A stretch of DNA of 64,000 nucleotides from Halichoerus grypus (GCF_964656455.1 NC_135718.1:129061093-129125092); one strand, 5' to 3'; counted from the first letter of the stretch, positions 40,247 through 52,827 are shown. Notes: generated by a model not told the origin, from the sequence alone. Numbers and translations: made by a program.

Positions 40247-41759
40247 CTGTCCCCTTCCACTCCCACGAGCCCCCAAACATCCCATTTATGGGAACTGAGC
40301 TGTGTCAAGGAAGGAATTACCAGCGGGGAAGGGGCCAGGGAGGAGCACTGTGGGCCACCAGAGGAAGATTGAGAAAGCTTGGAGAGTTTTGAAAACTTGG
40401 GCCAGGTCTCTGGGAGGCAACTGCCACCCACGGGGGTGACTATCTGGTGGCTCCCGGGTGAGTGACCCAGCCTCATTCCCAGCCACCTTTCTCATTGCCT
40501 TCTGCACCCCCCCACACACACCCCCCACTTTTCTGCCTGCAGTTTCTGGGCTTTTCTGGCAGCCTCTCGGTTGGCATCATGAGCCCTCGGCCCAGGCCCT
40601 CGGCCAGGTGGAAACCGGGCACAGTTGAGTTCTGAAGCCCGCAGCGCCCCAAACAAGGCTGTTATTTACTTTCTTTCCGGGCCCACAGCATCCTGCCTGA
40701 CGTGCTCCCCCCTCAGACTTTCTCTCTCCAAGCCTGGTTCCCACAGCCTGGCCCGAGAGTCAGGTGAGGGTCTGACAGCCTGGGAGCAGTTGCTGTGCTG
40801 ATAATTTAAGGGAAATCTGGGGAGGAATTGAAACCCACCCCCACCCCACCCCCGGCTGCTCTGAGGCCCGATGCTGGTTTGCTTCCTTTTTGAAATTCCA
40901 GTTCCAGGGAGCGATGGGGGTTCTGCTGCAAGCCTGGGGCTGCAGTGAGGGATCAAGGAGTCAATTCCCACAGCCCCAGATTTCCCCCAGGAGCAGATAA
41001 TCCTAGAAGATCGACAACCTCCATAATCTCTTTCGGTGATGCTTCTGACACCCAGACCTCACGATGTCACCCCCTCCCCAAGTCCTTGAATCACTGTCAC
41101 TTATCACTGTCAGGGTAAGAACAAAACTTCTTAAGGAGGCTGCGCCGGCTTTGCCCTCTGCTTGGGGATACTTTCTTTGGCCAAAGATCCAAGACATCTC
41201 CATTCTTTGCAGGCTGCAAATTAATGAATAGGCGGCGAGTGAAATGTTCCAAATTCTAAGAGCCAGAGTGGGTCAGAGGGCTTCTTAACAAAGTCCTTTT
41301 ATTTGTACCCTAACATTAGGTAATAATCTGACATTAGCCACCGCGGTTTCACAGTCCTCTCTTGGTGAGTGAGGTCTCTCCCCTTCTCCCTCTTCTCTCC
41401 CTTCCTCTCCCTATAAAACTGGAACGACCCCTCTTTATTGGTCAAGGAGTGGATAAAAAGTGCTTGGTCCAGAGTCACTCTGTACGTACTAAAGGGTCCC
41501 TGCTTCTCCCTTTTAAGGCAACTGCCTCCTTTTGGACCCTACAGGGTAGACAGCAATGCCAGTCAGTGATAACTTTTCCTCATTCATTGTGTGCTGAGAA
41601 GTGGACATCCTCTAATCTTTAAAAGAAGTATTACAAAGTAGTGTGCAATAAAAACATTTTCATTACAGGGTGAAGTATGTTAAGAACACACTTCCAATTT
41701 TCACTCTTCCTTTGTTAAAAATGATCTCATAGGCTCAGATTGGCACAAACCTTGTTGTC

Positions 41760-42015
41760 CCATGTCCCTCTCCAAACCCGTTTATTAATTCTACAAGTTC
41801 TACAGGAAAGTGGCATTATCACAACAAATGACCAAGATACCCCTGGGCCTGCCTCAGCAGCAATGGCTGAGGGTCCCATGGCTCAGCCCCTCCCAAGCTC
41901 ATCTCATGTCCTCCTCTTCCCTACACTCCACCCATGCATGCCTTCTTTCATATCCTTATGTTTGCTCTACCCTTGCCCACCATAGGGTCTTTGCATATGC
42001 CATCGACGTGCCTAT
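41760..42015 (+). mobile_element. L2 fragment
   Basis: CCACCATAGGGTCTTTGCAT followed by ATGCCATC is a typical internal L2 sequence, in forward orientation. It is weakly preserved. Confidence 0.5.
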
Positions 42016-42029
42016 CAATAACTGAAGGG

Positions 42030-42545
42030 CCTGAAGTTTTATGCTGTTTGCACACTAATGAGTCAGCCACAGTTTCATGGATTCTGACAGAAGACACGAG
42101 AATGCTAGGTCAGAGACAAAGGACTTACTATTCATGGCACAGCAAGAAGCGTGAATTTCATGTTTGTGTCATTTTCTGTGATGAGAAAGCAGCCATTTTG
42201 AATTGCTGTCTGGACATTTTCTAGTATGACGACCCTGCTCACACTCAGAGTCTGGACATTTAGGTAAGGACCCGAGCTTAGGATTCCTGCCACAAGTTCT
42301 GGCTTGGCTTGTCCTGATATACCTTTTAAAATAACCACTTAGAGTTGAGCCCGTGAAAGTTAGTGACCTCCGCCCCAACCACCTTATAAGTAATAGGTGC
42401 TTGTTCTCTATCTCCTGCCTGCTCGTGACCTGGGACAAAGGACTGCCCTTCTCCCTATGATGGCCGTTTATCCTCGTTTCTGGGATTTGTAAGTAAAAAG
42501 TCTTGTGACTTGACTTCCCTTGTGTGACTGTATTGAAACCATGCC
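42030..42545 (+). mobile_element. LTR-like segment (possible ERVL-type solo LTR)
   Basis: The segment has the style of a retroviral LTR: a poly(A)-signal-like GTAAGTAAAAAG followed by TCTTGTGACTTGACTTCCCTTGTGTGACTG near its right end, and ACTTACTATTCATGGCACAG inside. No gag, pol or env sequence adjoins it. The family is assigned from memory of similar LTRs only. Confidence 0.45.
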
Positions 42546-42959
42546 TTCAGTCGAAATGACCCCAGGGTTTTCACTTCCCCCAAATGGGAGCTCTGATGCT
42601 GAAGGCACCACCGGCCGAGGCCACGTGGATGGCTTGTGCCTCTTCATTCAGCAGGTCATAATCTGCATTTTCTTCATTTAACACACCAGCTGCGGGCCCC
42701 CATCACACTTCCCTTGGCCCCACGTTCCAGGGGGGGTGACGTTGGAGCAGCCCAGGTGGATGCTGTGCATGCAACGTCTTGCACCACAGCAGAGGAACTC
42801 TGAGTTTAAGAAACCCAAATCTTTTACAATGCGCGGTAAGCCTGCCTCTCCTTGGACCTGCGGGGAGACATTATCTTTATTACACTGGACAGTCAACGAA
42901 GCTGCCTTTTGCTCCATGGGAAGACACTGTTTCTATCTTCCAAGGCTGTTTGTTATACA

Positions 42960-43304
42960 AACATCATCAAAAAGGTGGCCTGGAACAAAGACAGCCTGTT
43001 CCTCTGCTCCTAGGATGTGCACAAATATAAGAGACTCATGGGGAGTTGTCTCCCACTACGGCCCCTCTGTGCCCACTTCATTCCTATTCATCCTTCAGAT
43101 TGCAGCTCAGCAAGCACCTTCAGAAAAGGCAGATTCCTGGGCAAGGGAAACCCCCTTAGTGGGGCTGTCAGGGTACTTTGTGCCCCTTTTCCTAGTATCC
43201 AGTGGGGTTATAATTTTACATCTTGTGTGTGGATGTCTTATTAATGTCTGCCTCCCTCACTAGACTATAAGCTCAGTAAAGGCAAGGACTGGGCCAATTC
43301 TTTT
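42960..43304 (+). mobile_element. L2, left part (split by L1)
   Basis: GATTGCAGCTCAGCAAGCAC, ACTAGACTATAAGCTCAGTA and GGCAAGGACTGGGCC are L2 3' words. The element breaks off where the antisense L1 begins. Confidence 0.75.
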
Positions 43305-43681
43305 GAAGTTAATTTTTATAATTTTTTTAAAGTTTACAATTAACATACAGTGTTATATTAGTTTCAGATGTACAATATATGATTCAACAACTCTATACAT
43401 TAGTGCTCATCACGGTAAGCGTACTCTTAATCCCTTCACCTGTTTCACCCATTCCCCTGCCCACCTCCCCTCTGGTAACCTCCAGTTTGTTCTCTGTATT
43501 TAAGAGTCTGTTTTTTGCTTGTCTTTTATTTGTTTGTTTTGTTTCTTAAATTCCACATATTAGTGAAATCATATGGTATTTGTCTTTCTCTGACTTATTT
43601 CACTTTGCATTATACCCTCTAGATTCATCCACATCATTGCAAATGGCAAGATTTTCTTTTTTTATGGCTGAGTAATATTCC

Positions 43682-43722
<41 letters not shown>

Positions 43723-44325
43723 CATGTATATATACATATATAATCCACATATATATGTGTATATACATATAGAATCCACATCTTTATCCACCTATCTATG
43801 GATATTTATCCATTTATCTATGGATGAATACTTGGGTTGCTTCCATATCTTGGCTATTGTAAATAATGCTGCGATAAACATAGGGGTACATGTATCTTTT
43901 TGAATTAATATTTTCATTTTCTTTGGGTAGTAGTAGAATTACTACATCATAGGGTAGTTCTATTTTTAACTTTCTGAGGAACTTCCATACTGTTTCCCAC
44001 AGTGCCTGTACCAGTTTGCATTCCCACCAACAGTGTAAGAGGGTTCTCCTTTCTCCGCATCCTCACCAACAGCTGTTGTTTCTTGCGTTGTTGATTTTAG
44101 CCATTCTGACAAGTGTGAGATGGTATCTCATGGTGGTTTTGATTTGCATTTCCCTGATGAAGAATGATAATGAACATCTTTTCATGTGTCTATTGGCCAT
44201 CAGTATGTTTTCTTTGGAGAAATGTCTGTTTATGACTTCTGCCCATTTTTAGTGGGATTACTTGTTTTTTGGTGTTGAATTGTATCAGTTCTTTATATAT
44301 TTTGAATATTCACCAGGATTGGGTC
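43305..44325 (-). mobile_element. L1 3' end (carnivore type), antisense
   Basis: The + strand carries the complement of the L1 3' region: a CATTATTCACAATAGC-like word, the complement of the ORF2 end (ACCAACAGTGTAAGAG, GTGAGATGGTATCTCATGG) and the 3' UTR. It is a 5'-truncated insertion. A (GT)n tract at 43684-43720 lies within it. Confidence 0.9.
43684..43720. repeat. (GT)n microsatellite in L1
   Basis: A long uninterrupted GT run, followed by AT-rich alternating sequence with repeated CATATA units up to about 43770. Confidence 0.95.
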
Positions 44326-44425
44326 AGTCTTATTTATTTTATTGTATCCATCCCCAGTGATTGACATAGAGTAGATGCTTAGTAAAGTACTCACTGAATG
44401 ACTGGATAAATGAATGAATGAGTGA
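44326..44425 (+). mobile_element. L2, right part (continuation after L1)
   Basis: ATTGTATCCATCCCCAGTG and AGTAGATGCTTAGTAAA, then GAATGAATGAGTG, form the missing L2 terminus. It joins logically to the piece ending at 43304. Confidence 0.7.
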
Positions 44426-44539
44426 TCTCAAGATCGTCCATAACTCCAAACTCTTCTATTTTGAACCTGATGTTTGTGAAATTTCATCTCATTCAGTAGT
44501 TCTTGCCACCCTGAATAAGCCCCCATACTACACTGGTCA

Positions 44540-44890
44540 TCCATGTACTCATTCAACCAATGCTTATTGAGCCCTCACAGGTGCCTTGCACTGTAGGAGA
44601 GGACAGAGACAGAAAGATGAGTGAAAACATAGTCAGTCCCTCTCCTCTTGAAGTATATGGTCTGTCAGAGAAGATGGACATTAAACAAAGAATCACATAA
44701 ATAAGTACTTTATTACAATTGTGAGAAGTTTACCAAAACAATTCTGAGGGTTGGGAGACTTTATAAGTGGTGTGGGTGGTCAGGGAAAGCTTTCATAGCA
44801 AGTGATGTGTAAACTGAGGTGGGAACAAAGGGAAGGTGCTGGTCTGGCTAAAGAGCACGTAAGGCAGAAGGAACAGAAAAAGCCCAGGGT
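44540..44890 (+). repeat. Old interspersed repeat, family A (copy 2)
   Basis: ATTCAACCAATGCTTATTGA, GTGCCTTGCACTGTAGGAG, GTCAGGGAAAGCTTTCATAG and AAGGCAGAAGGAACAG follow the order of copy 1. Confidence 0.65.
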
Positions 44891-45299
44891 AGAAAGAGGC
44901 TGCCATGTTCCGGGAACTGAAAGACCTCAAGAGTAGTTGAGGCAGGGAGGGGAATGAGGGAGGCACGGATGAGGCTGGATCAGGAGCAGGAGTGTGCACA
45001 GAACTGCCTCTCCCAGGACAAGTTCCTGGACCTCTGGGGGTGGCCTTTTGGGCAGAACTGTTTGGAGGATCCCTTCCTTTTGCATGGGGTGTCAAAGCAA
45101 ACAGATGTGGTGTTAACTTCCCATGAAATATTTGAAGGGGAAGTCCTCTTTTTATAGGTGAGTCTTTTCTTCCAGATGTGAACTTCTGCCAGGCAGGAGT
45201 TCAAATTCATCTCCAAATCCTCAGCCCCGGCTCAGTGTTGTGGTTGGCACATAGTCCATGCTATCAAAGTCTCAGAGACAGAAACATTTAGACAAGAAA

Positions 45300-45715
45300 A
45301 CAAGGACTTGGGAAAAGGGAAAAGGAGTCAGACTTTAGGAAGAAAGATTGGCCCATCAAATACAAAATACAAGTATTTAAAGGGAAAAAAAAAAAAAAAA
45401 GATGACCAAGGCTACCATATTCATGGTGGAAATCAGCTGCTTTCTTACACGTTCATCATATTTATGACATATCTTCACTTATTAGCCTAGTCAAAATCAG
45501 GGATAAAATTGTTTTTGTCAGAGAGTCCATACTTAGGACAACTAGTCAAGGCTTATTATTCTGGAGGCCTGAACCAGTCAGGAAACTTGTTGTTTTGGAT
45601 TTTCTCCTGATGCACAGTGTCCGCTGCCCCTGCTACCCCACCCAGCCCCTGTGGTATTCAGTCATGAATGGAGCAGGGTCAGGTTTTGCTCCTACGGGTT
45701 TTCTTTCCTTATGGG
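45300..45715 (+). repeat. Direct repeat, copy 1
   Basis: It shares ordered words with 50905-51465: CAAGTATTTAAAGGG (45370-45384), ATGACCAAG, TTCATGGTGGAAA, AGCTGCTTTCT, ATTGTTTTTGT, TCAAGGCTT, CAGTCAT and TTGCTCCT. The copies are diverged with several indels. They may be two LTRs of one old retrovirus-like element or two copies of one repeat family. Confidence 0.75.
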
Positions 45716-45855
45716 CGAGTTCTTGCTATTGAGAAAACTTTAAGTTGATTAACCATTTTCTGACTCAGTGTCATTAAATGAATATTTTGTTTTATTTGAT
45801 GAAAATTTATTTCCACAAGTATACTAAGAGGCATTGATTAATACATAGACACTTT

Positions 45856-46041
45856 TTTTTTTTTAAGATTTTATTTATTTGACAGAGAGAGAGAGCATGA
45901 GCAGGGGGAGCAGCAGAGGGAGAGGGAGAAGCAGACTGCCTGGTGAGCAGGGAGCCCGATGCAGGGCTCGATCCCAGGACCCCAAAATCATGACCTGAGC
46001 TGAAGGCAGACACTTAACCGACTGAGCCACCCAGGCGCCCC
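45856..46041 (-). mobile_element. CanSINE, full length
   Basis: Inverted copy ending CCACCCAGGCGCCCC on the + strand. The short repeat GACACTTT occurs on both sides (45848 and 46042) and is the likely target duplication. The tail is a T-run on the + strand. Confidence 0.93.
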
Positions 46042-46176
46042 GACACTTTGTTTTTGAATGGCTAACAAAACCAGAGCCCTGTGATACTGATGCTTTATCG
46101 TGAACTTCTGTCTGGAAGCTTTGTAAAGCTCCTCAGGTTGTAAATTACTTTTACGTATCAGAAGAATTTTTACCAT

Positions 46177-46391
46177 CTTTTTTTAAAGTTTTTATTTATT
46201 TGTTTGTTTATTCATGTATTTGAGAGAGAGAGAGAGCACAAGAGCACAAGTTGCGGGGAGGGAGAGGGACAAGCAGACTCAGTGCTGAGCGCAGAACCTG
46301 ACACGGGGCTTCGTCCCACGACCCAGAGATCATGACCTGAGCCGAAATCAAGAGCCAGATGCTCAACCGACTGAGCCACCCAGGTGCCCCA
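46177..46391 (-). mobile_element. CanSINE, full length, somewhat diverged
   Basis: Inverted copy with more substitutions than the others (for example GACACGGGGCTTCGTCCC). TTACCAT flanks both ends (46170 and 46392). It sits only about 140 bases from the preceding CanSINE in the same orientation. Confidence 0.92.
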
Positions 46392-46399
46392 TTACCATA

Positions 46400-49300
46400 T
46401 TTATTAGCATGATTTTCTCTAAGATTCCTATATTTGTTAATAGTTCTGGCCTACCAGGAAGTGAAATTTTTTACTACCAGTAATGCTGGAATTTCTTAAG
46501 TCAAAAGGGTTGTCCCAGAGAAGTTTCTTCACCATGTCATTCCCACATGTGAATTGTAGTCTTTGTTCTTTAATAATGGGTTTGTCATACCTAATTAAGT
46601 AGAATTTTCGGCATAGCCAATATCTAATTATATTCTGGCAAGAAAAAGGACAGATTCTTATTGAACCTATATAAACAACCTACATGATCGTAAGTATCAG
46701 TTCCCTCTAAAGGCAGATAAACTATAGCAATTCAGTTATAGTCTTTCCCCCTCAAACTTATAAAATAGGAAATTTGGTCACAAAAACTAAAGGAACTCAG
46801 TAAAGTCACTTTCCATATTATTTAACCTTTATTATTGGTTTGTGGATGAGGCCAATCAATACACTTCATTAATCTATAAAACTATATTTTTCACTGTCCT
46901 GATCATGTATTAGCTTATGATCTATATTTAAGATCTCTCATGGAATTCTTTTTCTTTTGTAATTTGAAAGTTCAGTTGGGACAAAATGACTTTGAGAGTG
47001 CTTTAATGGGCTGTAAGTGTAAAAATAAACACTGGATTTGAAGATATAAAATTTTTAACATGTAAGATATTTCATTAATTTTTTTTAGATCGATTACATG
47101 TTGAAATGTTACTATTGTGGATATACTGGGTTAAATAAAATATAGTATTACAATTTTTTTTAAAAGTGCTTCATTCTAGTTTGTGTAGGTATAATCTGTT
47201 GAGGGTAAGAAATCGATGGAACAGGAAGGTTTTTTCCTTATGTCAGTTAATGTAAATATTCATCATACATGAAATTAGTTCAATTAGTTCATTTTTATTT
47301 GGCCGCTCTTGGGTTGGGTAGTCTATTTCTACAAAGTTGTATGGTTTTCAGTTGCTTGCGTACACAACCACTCAGCTCTGCTGTTGAGGTGGGAGAACAG
47401 ACACAGATAACAGTAACCCAATGAGCATGACTTGTTCCAATAAAACTTTATTTACAAAAAGAGACAGCAAGTTGGATTTGTCCCAAGGGCCACGGTTTGC
47501 TGACCCATATTCAAATTTAGACCAAAACCACTCCACAGATTCTGACTCGATCACTTAATTCAGTCTACCAGGTCCATGGCAAAGATGTCAGCTTACACAG
47601 GGAAACTTGTAGCCGTGGGTGTATGTCCTGTGGTATCAAAAGTCAACAATTCAGTTCTTTATTGATGCCCTTTTGTTATTTCCTCCAGAGGACTCAATTC
47701 CTGATCTTGAACTTGTCGCAGGGGCCTTTAATAGAGGCAGGGAAAAAGGAAATGTCATCTGTAATTATAAGATTAATTAATTATCATCTGTAATAATGAG
47801 ATTAAATGGTTCTGGTTAATCAACAAGAACGGAGGAACTTGGAGTCTTTTATGAAGGTATAATATGCAATCAGTTTGTGAGACTGAGGGCATTAGCGAAT
47901 CTCCAGGGTCTTTATTTTATGCCATAAAGTAAGAATGTTTCCAATTGACAAGGATAATTAAATCTAGGGACAAAATTTAAAGTAAATGACTGTGTTGACA
48001 ATTATGGTGTCAGTCTTTGTCCATGAACATCAGAATGTTTCTTTTCAAAGTGAAATGTGAGCATGATTGTTTTCAATAGAATAATTGAAATGTTGAAATC
48101 AATACATTTTACTTATGAATACTTAACCTTAGTAAAGTTGAATGTTTCTTTCTGATAAGCAGGAATAAACAGGATGGCTCTGACAATTGTGTCAAGCTAG
48201 TCAACCATCTGGAGAATGGCAAATAGAACTCATTATTTTTCATATCTCCCATTTCATACAGTGAAAAAATAAATCCGTGTGTTAACCATGGCCATCTAAA
48301 AAAAAATCTATAAATAGTTTGGTGCAAAACACATCTTCACAGTTTCTGCACGTGGGGCCTGAATTTGGGCAAGGTCAAATTTGAAAGAGTTGTCTGAGGA
48401 TACAAGACATGAACTTACACAAGTATTTAAAGGCAAAAACCAATCATAAACAATACTTTTTTAAAACACACACAATAGGTAGTAATAATTTAGGAACACG
48501 GACATGTTCAAAAAGGAGGAATTTATGTTAAAATGTAGAAATCTAAGAAAAGAACAGAGAATTAACAGAATATGTTTATAAAAAGGGATTTGCATCGTTT
48601 GGGAGTAGGTGACATTGGTTAAAAAGAACAGGTAGCAAATCCCAATTCTGCGTTTGCCCCTTGCATAGATCATTAGTGTAATAATTTACAGGAAAAAATA
48701 CAATACTAATGAGTAAGTTAATTAACATCAAGCCAACTGATTAAAAAATTATCACATCATTTCTCCTTTCGAACTCATTATTTATAGCAATTTTATACAC
48801 AAGAAAATGAATTTTACTTTCCCTCAGACCATCTCAGCTTGTGAGACAACCTCAAATTTGTCTCTTACTATCTTCTTTTATGTTTTGGCACAAGGGTATT
48901 TTTAGTTTATAATAAAATTATTCTTTTTTTCCCTCTTGATAAACAAAAACATACCCCATTATCTTGCAACACATCTTATTATAACAGATTATTTTTTTAC
49001 CTTTCTTTAAAATATCTATATGTACATTAACATAAACCAAAGGCATTTATTCAAGCTTTCAACCTGTTATTGCTGGCTATGCTATGCCGTATTAAGTAAC
49101 CACAGGGGTATTTTAAAATTATTTTGTTCAAGTATCCAAAGACTGTTTATTATTAACTCAGATTAATATTAGTTTAAGGTCTTAAAGTTAACTAAGGCTC
49201 TGGAAGTTATAATTTGAAGCATTAACACTGTGTGGTCTTTTAGCATGATACAAAATAATCTCTTTCTATAAAGATGCTACCTTTTATTATTAATATAGCT

Positions 49301-50600
49301 GAACTCTTTGTTTTACAATTTTATAATCTTAAATAAATTAATCTTAGTTTATATGACCAGAAAAAACAGTAAAAGAAATTTTGGCAATTCAAAATAATTG
49401 CACTTTCTACAAGTAAATAAACCCATGAGTTGTACAGACTAGAATATTGTCTTCACATTGGCTTTATGATGGTGGTAGAATCAGGGAGAAGGCATAGAGC
49501 TGTTTACGGACCAAAATTATTAACTGGTTTAATTTTCCCAAAGAATCATCTTGATTAGAGTATTACACAAATTTTTCTTCTTAGACAATTAGAGATTAGA
49601 TTTTAAAACTTTTAGTTTGTTTTAACAGTAATGCTTTTGCTTATTTTATAATATTTTATATATATAATTTTATATATTTTATATAACAAAGGTCATTAAT
49701 TAAACTCATGGTCAAAACCCTGTGGGGCTTTTTCCCTCTTTCTCCCTAAATTACAGTTTCAGCAAGAAAAAAATTCTCAAAAATTCAACAGATTTAAAGC
49801 ATGAAAGTAGAAAAATATTTTAGTAAACTTTGGATTCTTCACATTTATGTGAGTGTTTGCTATGGTAATATTTCTTTCAGAAAAAAAGATGTTTGGCATA
49901 GGAGCTTACTCCATTAGATTTTAAAAGATCTTATACCATAAGCTGATTTATTAACTCCTGCCAGAAGTGACTAAACTATCAATTGGTTTGCTCAGAATTT
50001 TTTCATATTTGTAAAATAGATAATTTTATCAACTCTTGTACAAGTTGGATGAAGGAAGAGAATCTAAGATAGAAACAGGCACCACCCGTATCTTTTAAGA
50101 AAGTTGATCAATTAAGTCGTATCATTAAGAACAATTAGGTCCTTGGGACAGATGCAGTGTTGAAAATCTGAATAATTTGGGGATTTCCTTCTGAATTTAG
50201 CAGAGCAAGCTCTCTCTCTTGTAATGCCCACATCCTTTACAATGATAATCTCCCTTTTAACCTTATATATAAATTTCTGAAGAGGCATTGATTTTGAATC
50301 ATTAATTATTTAGAGAAAGAGAGCTCTTTTGTTTCCTTTCATCTCGGGTATAGGATTTTCACCTTTGTCACTATCAACAGCTACTGGAAGCATAATGATT
50401 ACACTTGACAAGCCAGAACTTTGGGATGAAGAAGAGGCTCCGAACTTAGAACAGAACCTCCACTGGAAGCAACACAAAACACGTGAACACAGAGAATTCG
50501 ATCAATAGTTACAGAAACACACATAAAACCCCTTCTTAACCCTATATTCTCAAATGCCAGAAAATAGCAGAATCTTCAATCACATTCCCCCCGTCAAAAA
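46400..50600. other. AT-rich block without recognised genes
   Basis: This block is clearly more AT-rich than the GC-rich gene region. It contains a MER20-like element and a stretch near 47040-47160 (GTTGAAATGTTACTATTGTGG, cut here to GTTGAAATGTTACTATTG) that resembles a common interspersed repeat. No open frame longer than about 75 codons is present, and no coding signal was seen. It may be an old retroelement body or simply an AT-rich insertion. Confidence 0.55.
47310..47512 (-). mobile_element. MER20-like hAT non-autonomous DNA transposon
   Basis: The words CCACTCAGCTCTGCTGTTG, TTCCAATAAAACTTTATTTA and GGGCCACGGTTTGCTGACCC follow the order of a well-known 0.2 kb hAT-Charlie element. I recall it as MER20. 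The orientation is uncertain. Confidence 0.65.
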
Positions 50601-50904
50601 AAGATTCCTGGGGGAATCCGATTCCAGAAACCCCACCTGCTGCTCTGGGACAGACATCACTCGGTGGCGGGGCCACATCCCAGTCCCGCTGCCCCTGGTG
50701 TGGGCACAAGTGGTTGTGCTCCTTTAGAACCAGAAATGAACTTGGCCAAGAATCAGACTGGGCTCCATCACTTCACAGAAGATTCCCCAGAGGAGTCAGG
50801 GAGGGTGAGCTGAAGACTCCAGGGCTCCAGGTCTGGACAAGGTGCACGTGACCTTGACGTGGTGGGACCTCTAGGAATAAGTGGTCAAAGCAAGGACCAG
50901 ACAC

Positions 50905-51465
50905 CAACACTTTTAGAAAAGGGAAGAAAACGGTCACTTGTGGAAAGTGTGAGTGAGTTGGTCTTCTGATGACCGACTGACCAAATACAAAGGACAAGTA
51001 TTTAAAGGGAAATGTGGAAAAATGACCAAGATTACCATGTTTACACCATTCTATTCATGGTGGAAAACAGCAGCTTTCTCACAAATGATCGTCATACTCA
51101 TAACAGACCCTCGGATTTCAGCACAGCAAAACTCAGGGATCAAACATTGTTTTTGTGAGGAATCCAAATTTCTGGGAAGTATTCAAGGCTTTTTATTTGG
51201 GGGAACCAGAGCCAGTTAGGACAGTCCTGTTGGTTTGGTTTTTCCCTCTTTTTCCTGACTGTGATCTATGAAGTGCTCAGTCATATTGGAAACAGGGCAC
51301 AAGGGGCACCTGGCTGGCTCCATTGGTGGAGCGTACGACTCTTGATCTCGGAGTTGTGAGTTCGAGCCTCACACTGGGTGTAGAGATTACTTAAAAAAAA
51401 TAAAATCTTAAAAAAAACAAACAAGAAACTGGGCCCAGGTTCACCTCTTGCTCCTGTAGTGTTCA
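50905..51465 (+). repeat. Direct repeat, copy 2 (with CanSINE inside)
   Basis: It matches 45300-45715 in the same orientation; the shared CAAGTATTTAAAGGG is at 50995-51009. A CanSINE at 51303-51418 splits it. Removing the SINE restores the order CAGTCAT ... CAGGTT ... TTGCTCCTGT seen in copy 1. Confidence 0.75.
51303..51418 (+). mobile_element. CanSINE, short old type
   Basis: Forward copy with the tRNA-like head (GGGGCACCTGGCTGGCTC) and B-box GTTCGAGCC, then directly an A-rich tail; the CT-rich body is missing. A degenerate target duplication (GAAACAGGGC before, GAAACTGGGC after) indicates an old insertion. It interrupts the second copy of the direct repeat described below. Confidence 0.88.
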
Positions 51466-52827
51466 CACATATTTGGTAAATTAACTGAAGTTCACACTTC
51501 CTCATAGAATTATGAAAATGGGTCTCTCTAGAGAAGCCACATGAAGATAATGGACAAGTGATTGTGCAGGTCCCCTCAGCTGACCTGTCATCGGTCTCTC
51601 GGTAAGCAGACAGGATGGGAAGTGACCCAGGCACCATTTCTGCCTGGACGGGTGGGATGGCCGTGTAGGGGGCTTCCTCTGTACGGGAGCCAGGGCCCCT
51701 GCAGGTCTGCATTGTCTGGGTGGTGGACTAGGAAGAGAAAGCTGGGTGAGGAAGCACTCAAGAACTTGGGGCCAGCAATCCTCACTCACCCGAGGGCTCC
51801 TAGATCAGCGATGTATGTATTGATTTTCTATAGGACCCCTGCCTTGGCCCGTCTTGTTAAAGAAGGCATGACCACTCTGGCTCCTCTGGGCAGTTCCCTG
51901 CCAGTGGTCTTGGCTGGCTTGCTCCCTCTCCCACCTCCCTCACCTCCACGGACTCCTCAGTTGGGTGAGCTTCTCTCCCTCCCCAGCCCTCTGCTGCCAA
52001 CTCCCCACTTCAGTCTTCCTCCTTCTACTTCCAGACTCACCTCCTCCTGGAACCTTCCCCTGTTTCACCAAGCTCACTTCTAACGGCTCTTTCCTCTGGC
52101 TCTGGCTCTACAACCATTGAGTTGTGGGGATTTGGGAGCACCTGCCTCTGTGGGGGTGTGTTTGGTTCCCGTGTGTTCTCGCTCTCCTTCTAAAGTGGGA
52201 ACTCTCTCTTCCATCTGCCACGCAGGGATCTCCCTGAAGTGAAGAGCTCTTTCCCTCCTTTTCTTCTCAGATGTGGTGCCTTCTGGGGGCAGGGGTTGTG
52301 TCTCCTTCCACTGAACTGCTCCACCGCCATATTGGTGCAGGAATCTGACTCAACAGACCTCTTCAGCCCAAGGACCGAGGTCTCTGGTAAATGTCTTTGG
52401 ATAATGATGGTGATTTCAAGCCACTGTTTTGAAGGATGTCTTGAATACAGATGGTGTTTTTAGTAACCCTCATTGGGCTTCCCTTCCTGTTCAGGTGACA
52501 ATCATACACTCCCATACACTAAGACATTCTCCCCCTTCTCCTCTCCATTCAGATATCCGGAAGTTAAGTACGAGTTAATGAAACGCACACACACATCCTC
52601 TCACTTCCATAAGCTCTAAATCCCATCTACTAGTGTGTGGCTCTGACCTGTCTAAATAGCCCTTGTCATCATAAGCCATGGTCTCCTCTCTGGCATTGTT
52701 TATAATGCCGGAGAAAGGAAATGCCGGTAATATACAAAACCAGGGTCCCAGTGACCCCAACCCCACGCTATGCTGTGGTAGATTCAGAGAGGAACCTCTC
52801 ACTCCCATTCAGCAATGCATTATTCCA

